Of a stretch of 64,000 nucleotides of DNA, positions 1 through 11,486 are shown one piece after another. The notes beneath the pieces are model-generated. The model had not been told where the DNA came from, ran no database searches, and worked only from the letters and a program-made list of their open reading frames with translations. A program made the translations under genes and the position numbers. Position 1 is the first letter of the stretch; each line of letters begins with the position of its first letter. Source of the stretch: Alopecurus myosuroides (Eukaryota; Streptophyta; Magnoliopsida; Poales; Poaceae); the NCBI GenBank assembly GCA_028641055.1, contig CM054061.1, positions 30,925,523-30,989,522 on the forward strand, written 5' to 3'.

Positions 1-2175
1 GCTGATGATGATTTTTGGAAGATCAACACTTCTCCTAGCTCCGAGAGTCCAGAGGAGCAAGAAGAAGTCGTTAACTCGAACGAAGGTGCTCTCCGGATTT
101 TATTTGGTTCCTTTAAGCTCATCATAACCCCTTCATTTTCCAACTTATAACTTTGATGATATCCAGAACAAGAAGATGACGAAGAAGAAGACACCGACGG
201 CAAAGTAGAATCCGCCAGCGACGAGGAGGAATTGGAGCCGATAGTCAAAGTCAGATCAAAGAGAAAACCCCAAGAGGCCACCCCCAAGGTTTCACATCAC
301 CTCCTTGCATTCAATTCGTATTCCTTTAATAATATACATGAGCTACTTTGACGTTGTTCCACTGGCCATACTCGAAGGAGTCGCCCATGACCAAGCGCAG
401 GTCAACTCGAAATCACCCGGGTGATGGTGCTCTTAACCCGGGTATTTCATCGACTCCGACTCGGCGGGCTGGTATTTACCCTATCCTTTCTCGGACGAAA
501 CATTCTTCTTGAACCATTCCCTTATAAAATCTTACTTGATACTTTCCAGCCTCTCCCGGGTCCAGCGACGGATTCCCTTCGGACTTCGCGGTGAATACCG
601 GGTAAAATGCTCTACCATGTTTTCATCACCCTTTCCTGATTGTACACTAGCTGCTCACTCATAATATATATAGGGCCACGGTCGTTACCAGCGACCAAGA
701 GGATATGGAGACCGAGGGCCCGGGTAAGGGGAGCCTGGCTGATAAGACAACAGCCGCGTCTAGCGGCGAAGGACAAGCGTCACCGATAAACCCGGACACG
801 CAAGAAGCCGAGTATCCGATTGCCTCCCACGCAAGCAAGAAGAACAGAGTCACAACCTTGGGTGCAGAAGAAGGAGCATCGGATTCCGACATACAAATGA
901 CCCGGGTGCCACCTCCCACTAAGAAGAACACTCCTTCTCGGAATTTCCCAGGCCCCGGGTCCTCTGATACGGGTAAAAACACTTTTGATCAATTGATGAA
1001 CACTCTCCTCACTATGAAGACTTCAGAGAGCAATATCTTGGAGCGCATGGCCGCAGAGCACCAGGTAATAACACTTGATATCTCGTAGTGCATGCCTAGT
1101 CCCCAAGTTCCGAGCATGACTTGCTAAAGTTATGTTTGGTACTTTATGCAATACTCAGCTTACCATAATATCCAACTGATACTTGTGCTCCTTGCTACTT
1201 ACAGGCGCAGATAACCCGGTCTGATGAAATTTTACTCAAGACCGAACAACTTCTTCTTGCCGAGGTAAAGCGGAGGGAAACCCTTGAGGATGACATGAAA
1301 ACTTTGAAGAAGGATGTTTCTAAATACAAGAAGAAGTGCAATACCGCTCAGACCGCACTGAAGAAACTATCGGACCAGGTCGCCGATACTTATCAGATCT
1401 TGCTTAGTAAGTTTTTGCTGCCGATTGACTTCATGTCTTTGCTTTATTATATGACACTCGGGATTACTGATGCGTTCTTTCTTTTTTTTCAACTGTAGGT
1501 GCCAACCTTGCGACCCGCGAGGAGGATGCCATTGTCAAGGCTAGAACCCTGAAGACTGTGCTCCGGACTTTCTTTGCCGGCACAAAATTTATACTGGATG
1601 CCGTGAAGTGGCCTACGGAGGTATATCCGGGTGAGGAAAATCTCATCAAAGCCTGCTCCACCGTGCCTGGCTGGATTGAAATATGGAAACGCTCGTCATG
1701 CCGGATTGGTATGACCCGGGCCTTTACCCTGGCTAAGGCTTACTTTCCAAAGCTTGACCCGGCAAAGATGATATCCGGGTTTCCAGAATTTAAAGCGGAT
1801 GACTCCAAGTTTACACCCAAGGACTTCAAGGCCGTACAGTCTGCAGTGCGTCATTCGGCCACCACTTTGGCCGATAGTATGGATCTGAACACGATTATGA
1901 GTTCATACGACGCTGAAGGCAAAATTGTTACAGAGGAAGCACCCCCGCCTTTTGATATTTTGGAGAAATGGGCTGCTGATTCGGCTAAGAAGAGGGAAGC
2001 AACTGCGAAGAGAGAGGCCGAGTTATCAGGGCCAGCCACCTCTACCCCAGCTGTTCCTCCACCAGTCCGTCCTGCCGCAAGGAATCCGAGTGATGATGCC
2101 GGAAAAAAGCAAGTCCAGGAGCAAGACCCGGAGGGTAAGGGCAAAAACGTGGACTCTACTCAGGAAGCCGAATGA
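1..2175 (+). CDS. Antisense accessory gene of element A (3' part, at least six exons)
   Basis: A gene on the strand opposite to gag; its 5' part lies outside the window. Exons fit consistently with GT-AG introns at 1-85, 167-288, 550-590, 674-1064, 1205-1406 and 1499-2175. Their lengths sum to 1518 nt, 506 codons including the stop, with matching phases at every junction. The exon at 550-590 was chosen partly because its length restores phase. The product is acidic at first (EEQEDDEEEDTD), has a charged coiled-coil-like part at 1205-1406, and a conserved C-terminal part (STVPGWIEIWKRSSCRIG). This C-terminal part is homologous to the minus-strand gene of element B. Function unknown; in element D the corresponding gene starts with a 'putative gypsy-type transposon' domain. 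Confidence 0.7.
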
Positions 2176-3232
2176 GCAAAACGCCATAAGAATACTTCAA
2201 TCATTTGATGTTTTTACTCAAAACAAGTATTCTTTTGACAGTGCGTCTGTGCACCCTTGATACTAGTGTCGCAACTTGTAACGCACTTTAATTCTGTGCT
2301 ACACCTCGTGCCTTTCTAGGCCTTTTGATGAACTTGATACTTGCCTATTTTTGGACTTATTCTTGATATCCGACTTTCTTTTTATTTCCTTCTTTATTTC
2401 CGAGTACCGTGGGTTTTGACAGGTGGACTTTTCTTTAAGTCCCCAAGTCCCCACGACTCGGACGTTGGGGTCTTTCGAGCTTAGCGATGAAACAGCTTGA
2501 CTCTGTTTCGAAACCCACAGTCCCCAAGGCCCGAATCTCCGAGTCTGTGGTGTGTGGTTTTTTCGAAGAGAACAAACATGTTGTCGCTAAGTCGAAATCC
2601 GGAATTGTTTCATATGGATAATGAAGTTATGCTTGATAAGCATTGAGTTTCCAGCTATTAGCCTTGTACTCTGCATAACTTGTGGTTTAGATGACCCTTT
2701 TGACTATCTTGTACTGTAAGCCGGCTTTCGCGTGGATACCATGTTGTTACATCTATACGAAAACAGGGTCAGGCAAGTCCCATTGGGCTTCATGGCTGAT
2801 TGTAATCGTAAGCGAGCAAATCATGCCACTTTAGTGCGAGTCACATCGAGCTTAAGTAAGAAAAGTCAAGAAAATTTGGCTCCTTTGTCCAGTTATAAGA
2901 TTGCAGCCGTACTCGTTTGCAAATAATCGGCCCTTATAACTTATAGGCATCAAGGCCGGGTCTTTGGGTTTGTGGCTGCGCTATTTGAGCAACCAGCCCC
3001 CGCGACCTATATATACTCAACATTCTTAATGATACTGATGTATTGATGTCTCATGGATACTACTTACTTGTAATCGGAGTAAATGCTGTGACAAGATAGG
3101 ACTTGATAACCATCTCTTTATTGATGCGAGAAAGTTTGGATCAGCAGGCCGCCTCATTAAAAACCTTCCAGTCCCCTTAGGTACCCTGGGTAGGAAAAGA
3201 GCGCGTCTGAAACCTGCTGCCCGTTACATTGT
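2176..3232. other. Non-coding spacer of element A between the two converging genes
   Basis: No convincing coding sequence. This is where the antisense gene (plus strand) and gag-protease (minus strand) end face to face. It contains a block at 2761-2788 conserved almost exactly in element B (14821-14852). It probably holds both 3' untranslated regions and the RT-integrase deletion scar. Confidence 0.5.
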
Positions 3233-4171
3233 TTAGTTCTTCTTGGGCATCGGTCCCGGGCTGGCGTGACCGATACACATTCTCCACATGTTTGACTTTT
3301 TCATGATGAGTACCGGGTTTACTAGCCAACCCGGGTGAGGTGTTTCCATGACGTGGCTGGTTGTGAGCGGCCGTGCAGTTTCTTCTCTTATAGCGGATTG
3401 TTTGGGGGAGTCATCCTTGATAAAAGCCACCATTTTAGTATCTTGTGCTACCTTGGACTTTGCTCTTTCGCCTTCAGTACTCGGCCTTTTTGATGTGGTT
3501 CTGTCCTCCGGGTCTGCTTGAGACCGGTAGTGCTTGAGTTCTTCTTTTCTACAGGCTTGCTCGGCCATTGCTGCGTCTCCTTCATCGCATTCAGCTGCTA
3601 TGTCTCGATTTCCATGTATTGTAATGGTCTTCTTGGGACCCGGGATTTTTAGCTGTAGATACACGTAACACGGCCTAGCCATGAATTTGGCATAAGCCGG
3701 CCTTCCGAATAATGCGTGATAAGGGCTGCGCAATTTGACTACCTCAAAGGTGAGCCACTCAACTCGATAGTTATCCTTTGACTCCCCAAAAGCTACCTCC
3801 AATGCGATTTTTCCCTCGGGGCACGCTGAATGACCCGGCACTATCCCATGAAAAATTGTTGAGCTTTTTTGTAGCTGAGACTCCTTGAGGCCCATGCGTA
3901 GGAAGGTTTCCCATTACAGTATATTGATGCTTCTTCTACCATCCATCAAAACCTTTTTCAGCTCATACCCATTGACCTGCGGTGCGACTACTAATGCCAA
4001 GACTCCCGGGTGTTCTACTCTTTCTGGGTGATCCCTTCTGCTCCATGTTACCTCTTGTTCTGACCATCTCAAGTATCTCGGGACAGCTGACGAAACTGAG
4101 TTGACCGCTTGCTTCAGTATCTTTTTGTCCTTGTTAGAACCTCCTGTGGTATGCACATGATATTGACCCAA
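3233..4171 (-). pseudogene. Protease and truncated RT start of element A
   Basis: Two fragments, 4171-3914 and 3895-3233, encode a retropepsin-like domain. The active-site region reads VLMDGRRSINIL, where element B has DGGSSINIL, so the glycine after the catalytic Asp-Gly is altered. A stop follows directly. The second fragment contains HGIVPGHSACPEG and GRPAYAKFMARPCYVY, which are conserved between A, B and D. Its last residues (NPVLIMKKSNMWRMCI) match the beginning of a reverse transcriptase, after which the similarity stops. The RT to integrase core therefore appears to be deleted at about 3240-3290. Not functional as it stands. Confidence 0.75.
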
Positions 4172-6726
4172 TTGTTTGGGGTTAGCCTGGAATCCTCCTG
4201 CCCCCCTTGGTTATTACCTTGACTTCCAGCCGCCGGGTTACCAGCTGGGGGTGGGCCGTTGCCCGGGTTTCCCCCTGGACCCGGTCCTCCACCCCGTCCT
4301 GCACCTCGCATAGCTCTGTTCACTTCCTCATTTTTCCATCTTTGTAAGTCGGCGCACTGCTCCAAGGAGTGGTTAGCTGGCCTGCCGTTCCTGCTGTGCT
4401 TCGGGCATGCCATTCTGAATATGTCCCAATTGTTACTCGGCCTTGGTGGTCCTTGATAGTTTCCTCCACTGTGATTACCTCCGTTGAAATTTCCTTCTGC
4501 TCTGGGTCTCGAAGACCCGGCCTCTGTGTTGGCGACAAACTCGGAGCCTCCTTCAAACGGGCGCTTGTTCTGGCTATTTCCGTTATTACCCGGTGCTGAT
4601 CCATTGCCGGTTCTTCCGCTATTACTTGTGTTTGCTTTTACCTTCTTGTCATCAACTTCCTCCTCTGTAGTATCTGTCGCAGCGTGTTTGTTGCACGCAT
4701 CCATCAATTCTCCCATTGTAACCTCCGATGCATTCCGACTGGATTTCATGCGAGTTAACTTTTGCACTAAAGGTATATACTTGCATGTTTTTGCCATAGC
4801 TTGTAGTGCATCCTTGGGCTGAATATTTGTGGACGAGTGAAGTATTTCCATAACCCGGCGCACCCAACTGCGCGCCGACTCTCCCTTCTTCTGAACGCAT
4901 CGCTCTAGATCATCAATAGTGAACAATTTCCTGCACGTCCCATGAAAGTGCTTGACAAACGCGGTCTTCAGTTCCTCCCAGGACTTGATCGATCCTTCCG
5001 GCAAATTGGTGAACCACAACTTTGCTGCTCCTTCTGACATCATCAAGTACATGAACTTGGCTTGGAGATTCTCGGATGCGTTGCGAATCGACATTGCCAT
5101 CTCATAACTGCTTAGCCATGTTTCTGGATCCATAGTTGGCTCGTAATTCACTACTTTTCCTGGCTCTTTGAATTTTTCCGGGTAAGGTTCAGCTCTGATA
5201 TTATCCGAGAGACACCTGGGTCCTGCAAGAATGGTCGAGGCCGGCCTTGCTCGAGAAACATGTGATCCAGCGGGGGGGGGCGCGGCTGGGGGCGGCGCTG
5301 CGGGTAATCTATGCGCTGCAGATCCGGCCGCGGCCCTCCGAGCCCTGGAACTGTCCACAACAGCATGTGCTGCTGATGCTGCCTGAACACGGGGAGGAGG
5401 CGGCATTTGCTGCTGCTCTTCCCTCCGCCGTGCTGAACTTGTTTGGATATTCCCTTGTTGCTGACTGGCGTATGGCGTCCCGTGCATCCCACTTCTATGA
5501 TCCGGATAGTTGGCTTGCTGCGCCACCGCAGTGTGCAACAGATCGATTGCTTGCCGGGTCTTCTCTGCATGGGGTGACTCTCCCACGGGGATTTGATTTA
5601 ACGCGAGTGTTGCCGCATACACGTTGTCCATGGGATTGTTGTAGTGACCTGCGGGTGTGCGAAATCGTGATGGTGGTGGTGGCGGTGGTGGTAGATCGTT
5701 GCCGGTTGTGATTCTAGTCTGTGGTGGGGGTAACCCGGCCCGCTCATTTGCCGGATGTGCCCCCGCTGTTGCCGGTTGGGGTGCGGTTCCCTGGTTCAGC
5801 ACTGGTATCGGCTGATCCTGAGGTGTGATAAATAAAGCAGCCGGATTAATAACCCCGCCCGTTGCTGGTAACCTAGTTTGATGCCTTTGATGTACTCTAG
5901 ATGTTTCCTCCCGGAGCCTAGTTTCCAGCGCATCCAGCTCACGTTGCCGCGTGGCCATCCCTTGCCTTTATGCCTCTACTTGCCTTCTTTGCTGTTCCAA
6001 CGCACGACGAGCCACATCCAGATTCCTGACACGTTCCGCTGCGTTTTCTGGAGTGATAACCGTTGCAAGAACCGTGGGGTCTAGGATCAGATTATTATCG
6101 AATAAGGCCGGGTGACGCGGGTTCGAAGGACCCGCCCCTGGTGTCCGGTTTCCCAGGAATCCGAACGTATTTGCGTGCAACTCCTCGTCTGCTGCACGGC
6201 TGGTCACTGATGCCGATTCTCCATCAACCCGGGCCAGAACCGGGTCTCCGTTAGCCGCGCCCTGCTGCTGGGCCAATGCCTGAGCCGCCCCGACTGCTGC
6301 TGCGGTTGCGTTCTCTTGGCTGAGATTGGCCGCGGGAGCCGTGTAGACCGCAACTCGGCGTATGATACTCGGTGTAAATTCATGCTGTTCTTCTCCGCCG
6401 TTATTCTCCTCGTACCGGTTCTCCAGCAGATCCAGGATAGACTCGGTATCATCCTCTCTCTCGACCCGGTCGCGCGGGGTCCATGCCGGCTCCTCCGGCT
6501 GTTCCCACTTCGCGATGGGCTCTTCCGCCGGATATGTCGTTCCGATCGATTCTTCATCATCTGATCGGATAGAAGTGGCTTCCCCTGACACAGAATCAGA
6601 TCCAAAATTGTCAGGGATCAAACCGGAAGTACATACCATACCAATGAAGACGCTGATCCGGCCGATTGTCACGACAGATCCGGATTCGAGGTAATCCGAT
6701 TCTGGCCCCCAGCCGAAATCGTCCAC
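4114..6726 (-). pseudogene. gag of element A, one in-frame stop
   Basis: This region encodes the Gag structural polyprotein that packages element RNA in cytoplasmic particles. The frame runs from 6726, is interrupted by one TAA near 5968 (element B has a glutamate codon there), and resumes in the same frame to 4114. The N-terminal half is acidic, then rich in proline, glutamine and alanine. The conserved retrotransposon gag core (motifs such as MDPETWLSSYEMAM and WEELKTAFVKHFHGT) lies at about 5200-4700. A Cys/His stretch (CPKHSRNGRPANHSLEQC, about 4420-4370) replaces a standard CCHC knuckle. A frameshift near the end separates gag from protease. The element B protein is clearly homologous. 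Confidence 0.8.
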
Positions 6727-6823
6727 CGTCTTTCTCCTTTGTGGTCGATGTAGATCTCGCCGACGACAAGATTCTCCATGTTCTTTCGAGCTTCTCCCGT
6801 GATGTAAACACCTTTGGACGCAG

Positions 6824-6841
6824 GCCCCACGGTGGGCGCCA
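6824..6841 (-). other. Primer-binding site of element A (tRNA-Lys type)
   Basis: The plus strand reads GCCCCACGGTGGGCGCCA, so the element strand reads TGGCGCCCACCGTGGGGC. This matches the 3' end plus CCA of a plant tRNA-Lys(CUU) as I remember it. The same 18 nt occur in element D, and one with mismatches in element B. Confidence 0.8.
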
Positions 6842-6843
6842 AC

Positions 6844-7320
6844 TGTCGTGGGATGATCACGGCAGACGTTACCGGGGGTAACTGATCTTGGGGCAAGACG
6901 ACACAGGCGTTTGGGAGAGGGTTTAGCTCAGAGGAAAACATGGTGGAAATCGATCTGGTAGCCGGCAATCAAAGTCGCCGAGTCTCCGATCTTGATATAA
7001 TAACTCAACTCTGGGGTTACACTGGATGCTCGATATCAAGCGATATTGCTATGGTTCTTAGATTTCTGTCAACTACTCCTAGGGGTCGGTTTATAAAGCA
7101 CCCGTACCCCCTGGCTTACCCTCCAAGGCGCACCTTGAATCCTACCCGGACACGGCGCACAAACCCTAACTTTCCTTTACCATAACCCACAATCCGGGTT
7201 ACCGGGCCTACAAACTTGGGCCTCCCAAAAGTTTCTTTATCCTTAACCGGATCCTGCGCAGCGTCCTTTGGGCCGGGTTATTCCTTGGAGTTGGCCTACC
7301 GGGTTGTTATCCCTCCATCA
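6844..7320 (-). repeat. 5' LTR of element A
   Basis: The minus-strand sequence starts TGATGGAGGGATAACAACCC and ends CCCACGACA, giving TG...CA ends over 477 bp. The start resembles the LTR start of element B (TGTTGGGGGGATAATAACCC), so the two are related but distinct subfamilies. The inner end lies 2 nt from the primer-binding site. Confidence 0.8.
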
Positions 7321-7639
7321 AGCTCGATGCGCTTGGATAATGCGCGGTGTAGTTCTCATGGGGCACCTCGTCGCCCTCCTGCTCCTTGGGGTCGTGTTGC
7401 TCGTGGAGACCAAACAACTGCAGCTGCTCATCCAGCACCTCATTGGTTTGAGACCATAATCCTGTGTCAATACTGAACAAACCAAGTTGTGGCATGGGGA
7501 TTTCCGTCTCATCCCCGTCAGCGAAAAACATCCTATAATTAATTTTCCCTGGCGGGAATCAGAGGTAACAAAATGATGCAGTTTCATGGCAGCAAGGTCA
7601 AGCCTCTGTACGGGTAATATCACATCATTAGGACTAAGA

Positions 7640-8348
7640 GCAAGACCTAAATCAGCTAAATAGGTCCTCTGGCCGCTAAACGACGTGCAATAATAACACC
7701 AAGATGATAATTAGTAACACCAGTAAGAGCAGCATCTAGGAAAGCTAGATGGTAGTGAGAAATGTTGCTAGTGTTTTCTCTTCCTAGAACACTAGTAGCA
7801 AGATAATAGGCAAAATAACGAATAGCTGGGAGTTGTATGTTTCTTATCTTGCCCCGCTGAGCTAGGCAGTCATCGTCGTTGCTTATTTCCCGGTAGAGTT
7901 CCAGCAAATCTCTAGGGCAATCTGAAATCTTCTTTGTTGTCCCAGACGAAGGAACAACTATTATCCTGCAAAATTCTATCAGTGGCAAAGTATATCCCTT
8001 ATCATAAATCTTAAACGAAACAGTTGGCCCATAGGAACGATTTCAGAGCTCAAAACTTTCAACGAAAGTCTTTGTGAGGATAGCGTATTGAGCATGCTCC
8101 TCCTGCATATAAGTAGTTAAGCCAACATTGTTAACAAGAAACTTGAAATCAATTAGAATCCCCTCTTCCTGCAAAAATTCATAGCATGGAAAAGTGGATG
8201 TATTAGCATCTCCATCACCCCTTTCCCCAATATCGGAGGCAAGAATATTTTCGTTATATGATGGTCTTGCTCTCGCAACTGGTCTTGAGGGCCTAGATGC
8301 CCTTGGTGCATCACTTACAAACATCTCTCCAAAGGTATGGTCCTTCAT
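7640..8348 (-). pseudogene. Accessory ORF of element C, plant-transposon-protein domain (Transposase_32-like)
   Basis: Two same-frame pieces, 8348-8043 and 7988-7656, are separated by one TGA. The first contains a motif around FPCYEFLQEEGILIDF; the second contains RGKIRNIQLPAIRYFAYYLA and ends in ARRLAARGPI. I recognise these as resembling the 'putative plant transposon protein' domain seen in large Gypsy elements and their derivatives. Its biochemical role is unknown. Beyond 7656 stops accumulate up to the element A boundary. The assignment is from memory of the family and would need a profile search. Confidence 0.5.
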
Positions 8349-9315
8349 CTTCCTATTTTGAATTTTTTAACAAATATCACAACAAAATTGTTTAGAGAAA
8401 CTATATGATAGCAACTACTATAGGGACTTGTATGAGTACTAAACATGCATCAAAACTAACTTAATCAAGCATCAAACAAGCATGAAAGCTCACATAACAT
8501 GTCACCTATGGCAGCAAAATACGCAAGAAATACTCCACTAAACAAAATTCTATTTGGATAATCGGAGGAGTCACATACCGGAGAACAAATGCCCCAAATC
8601 TCAGCAGAAAAGATGAGCTGAGCAAGGAGATCAAAAATCGTGAGGAAGAACAGCAAGAACTCGGGTTAGGATTAACTAGGTGAGTTTCTATGGGAAAGAG
8701 GAAGGTGCGGTAGGTGGGAGAGCAAGTGGGGGGCCTCACCATAGGCAGGCGCCCCAGGGGTAGGTTGCGCCTGGCCATGGTGAGCTGGCCTGGGTGCCCC
8801 CTGGGGTCACCCCAGGTGGCTTTCTGCCCCTTTTTACGCAAAAACTTCAAATATAAACTTTTCGGGATTTTTCGAGAAACTTTATTTTTCGGACTTTTCC
8901 AGAATTTTAATAAATAATAATATCGCTGGAAAACAAAAATGGAATGATTGAAAACGTCAGCAAAACCAAACCTACAGCAGTTCTAATACACTCTACTAAA
9001 CATATACCCACTGAAAACGGAGGAAAACATATGGAAAACGTGATTGGGGATAGCGAAAACGTGAGTAGACGATGGAAAACGAGCGAAAACGAGGTGAAAA
9101 CGTGCGTGGGCATGAGTGAATATGGTGAAAAAAATATGAAAACATGATATACTTTATGGAAGCACAACAAAAACGAGCATATGAATAAGAAAACATAACG
9201 AACACGTAGTGATAACATTGTTTCCTTCATTTAAAATCACTTTGCTAACAAGGTTGATCAAGTCTTGCTACCAAAATAATTTTATATGAAATAAAACTTG
9301 TTTCTCACTAAATAT
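8349..9315. other. Non-coding spacer of element C
   Basis: No credible gene. On the minus strand it holds a stretch with many GTTTTC/GTTTTT words (about 9200-8940). A GC-rich segment with near-palindromic CCTGGGGTGACCCCAGG at about 8820-8800 follows. The layout resembles a leader in front of the accessory ORF, but no promoter could be fixed. Confidence 0.4.
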
Positions 9316-10683
9316 TTATGTTACCTCAACCTTGATTGATATAGTCCCAACCATGACGGTCTCATATTCTTTGGATGGCTTTGGAATAGGACAATAAAAT
9401 TCTCCAATCTTGATGGTCTCAATATTTTCAATTGAATTTAGACCATATTTCTTATCAATCTTCTTGGGAAAATAAACAGTGTGCTCTTTATCAATAACAT
9501 TAAAAGTAACTTTTCCTTGATTGCAATCAATAACAGCCCCTGCAGTATTAAGAAAAGGTCTTCCAAGAATAATAGACATATTAATCTTCAGACATTTCCA
9601 ACACAACAAAGTCAGTTAATATCAGAAAATTATAAACAACTTGAACAAGAACATCCTCACATATACCCACAGGAATAGCAGTGGATTTATCAGCCATTTG
9701 CAAAGATATATCAGTTGGTATCGATTTTTCTAGGAGGAGTCTTTTATAGAGAGTAAAAGGCATGACACTAACTCCATCTCCCAAATCACCCAAAGCAGTT
9801 CTAACATAATTATTTTTAATAGAACCGGGAATAGTTGGTATACCAAGATCTCCAAACTTCTTAGGAAGCTTTCCATTAAAATAATAATTAGCAAGCATAG
9901 TGGAAATTTCCTCATTAGGAATCTTCCTTTTGTTAGATACAATACCTTTCATATATTTTGCATAAGGAGGCAATTTAATATCATCAGTTAAAGGAATTTG
10001 CAAGAACAAAGGTTCCATCCATTCATAGAACTTGGTATAGTGTTCTTCTTCTTTTGATTTGTGTTTCTTATTAGGATAAGGCATCTGTTTTTGTACCCAA
10101 GGTTCTCTCTCATTACCATGTTTGTTAGCAACAAAATCTTCCTTAGTGTACTTTATATTTTTAGTTTGTTTTTCAGGTTCCTCTTCAATTTCTTCTTTAT
10201 CAGAAGCATTATTCTCTTCATTACCACTTTTAGTTTCAGCATTAGAGATAGATATACTACTACGATCTTTAGCAAGTTCAGAGGATTCTACAACAGTTTT
10301 ATGTTTCTTCTTCTTTTTCTTCTTAGTATGAATAACATTATTATTAGTTTGCTTAGAATCTTGTTTAATTCTTTTAGGATGTCCCTCAGGATATAAAGGA
10401 TCTTGTGTAGTAATACCACTTCTAGTTCTTATTTCATAAGCATGTTTTTCTTTAGAAGCATTAACTAGCAAATCTTTTTGCACTTTAGCAAGTTGACCAA
10501 TTTGAGTTTGAACCATTTGAAAGTGTTTAACAAGCATTTTAACATCATTAGAGGTTCTTTCTATAATACCATGCAAATTATCAATAGCTCTAGAGTTTTC
10601 CATTAGGTGATTTTGCACTCTCATATTAAAATTATCTTGCTTAATAACATAATTATAAAATTCATCTACACATTGACCAGAAG
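9316..10683 (-). pseudogene. gag C-terminus and protease of element C
   Basis: This continues the gag frame interrupted by element B. It includes a lysine-rich, low-complexity stretch at about 10300-10330 and an acidic stretch. The protease region has the aspartic protease loop (ALGDLGDGVSVMPF), where a DLGA/DSGA-type motif would be usual, so the residue after DLG is altered. A frameshift near 9581-9609 separates this from the last part (IILGRPFLNTAGAVIDC), which ends at 9316. No RT follows. Confidence 0.7.
10679..10683. repeat. Target site duplication of element B, left copy (AGAAG)
   Basis: AGAAG directly precedes the 5' LTR of B and recurs at 18013-18017 directly after its 3' LTR. Confidence 0.9.
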
Positions 10684-11256
10684 TGTTGGGGGGATAATAA
10701 CCCGGCAGGCCCATACAGAGGGATAAAGACTCGGCTGGAGGAAGTTTGGGTGAAGACCTCGCAATGAGATGATGCGCCGGATATCACTGATGCGCTAGAG
10801 GTTGCGCTGGTAATCCGTCTCAGGGAAAGGGAGGCTCTAGAAGGCCCGAAAGGCGGTGCAAACCATGGAGTCCAAGACTTGGAGGTCACGGAGAGTAATT
10901 TAGGGTTACGTGTAGACCCCGAGTAGGGCTCTAGATGTATCTTGTAAGGAAAGCCAGGAAACCGGGTGTTATATAAACCGCCCCTTATGGCGTAGAAAGG
11001 GGATTTCGAGTTATTCTAGTTATACGAAAGCAAGTACTTGTAACCCTAGATGGAGTCTCGGCGACATTGCAGCCCGAGCCTCTAGATCGCCAATGAATAT
11101 GATCCTAGCTGGAAGTAAGCTATTATCTCCAATGGAGAGGCTGAACCAGGATAAATCTTGTGTCCGATCTGAGCTAAACCCTCTCCCAAACACCAGAGTC
11201 GATTTACCCCAACCTAAGTTACCTCCGGTAACATCTGCCGTGACTTTCCCACGACA
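10684..11256 (+). repeat. 5' LTR of element B
   Basis: Starts TGTTGGGGGG and ends CCCACGACA. A TATA-like TTATATAAACC occurs near 10969-10979. Its counterpart at 17439-18012 shares the same ends and about 97% of positions. Confidence 0.92.
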
Positions 11257-11258
11257 GT

Positions 11259-11276
11259 TGGCGCCCACCTTGGGGA
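11259..11276 (+). other. Primer-binding site of element B (tRNA-Lys type)
   Basis: TGGCGCCCACCTTGGGGA begins 2 nt after the 5' LTR. It differs from the A and D sites at the centre (T for G) and at the last base. Confidence 0.75.
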
Positions 11277-11486
11277 CTACGTCCAAAGGTGTTTACATTA
11301 CGGGAGAAGATCTGGAAAGCATGAAGAACCTCGTTATCAGCGAGATCATCACCAACCCCAAAGGAGAGAAGATTGTCGACGATTTTTGCTAGGGGCCAGA
11401 GTCGGACCAGCTGGAAACCGGATCTGTCGTCATGATCGGCCGGGTTAACGTCTTCGTGGGTATGGTACGTACATCTGGTTCAATTA

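Larger units (their letters stand above)
1..7320 (-). mobile_element. Element A: non-autonomous Tat-lineage Gypsy retrotransposon, left part outside the window
   Basis: Seen: reading on the minus strand there is a 5' LTR (6844-7320), a primer-binding site, gag, a broken protease and a short stub of reverse transcriptase. The orientation then reverses into a plus-strand accessory gene (1-2175). No RT core, RNase H or integrase is present. The 3' LTR must lie left of base 1. Known: a gag-pol and an opposite-strand gene in the 3' part are typical of Tat-lineage Gypsy elements such as Grande and RIRE2. Inference: A is a deletion derivative that needs another element's enzymes. It abuts element C at 7320/7321; the expected target duplication on this side would be AGCTC (7321-7325), but its partner is outside the window. 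Confidence 0.85.

Noticed and set aside
10061..10396. 111-residue Phe/Ile-rich plus-strand frame
   Set aside because: Shadow of the lysine- and glutamate-rich gag part of element C.
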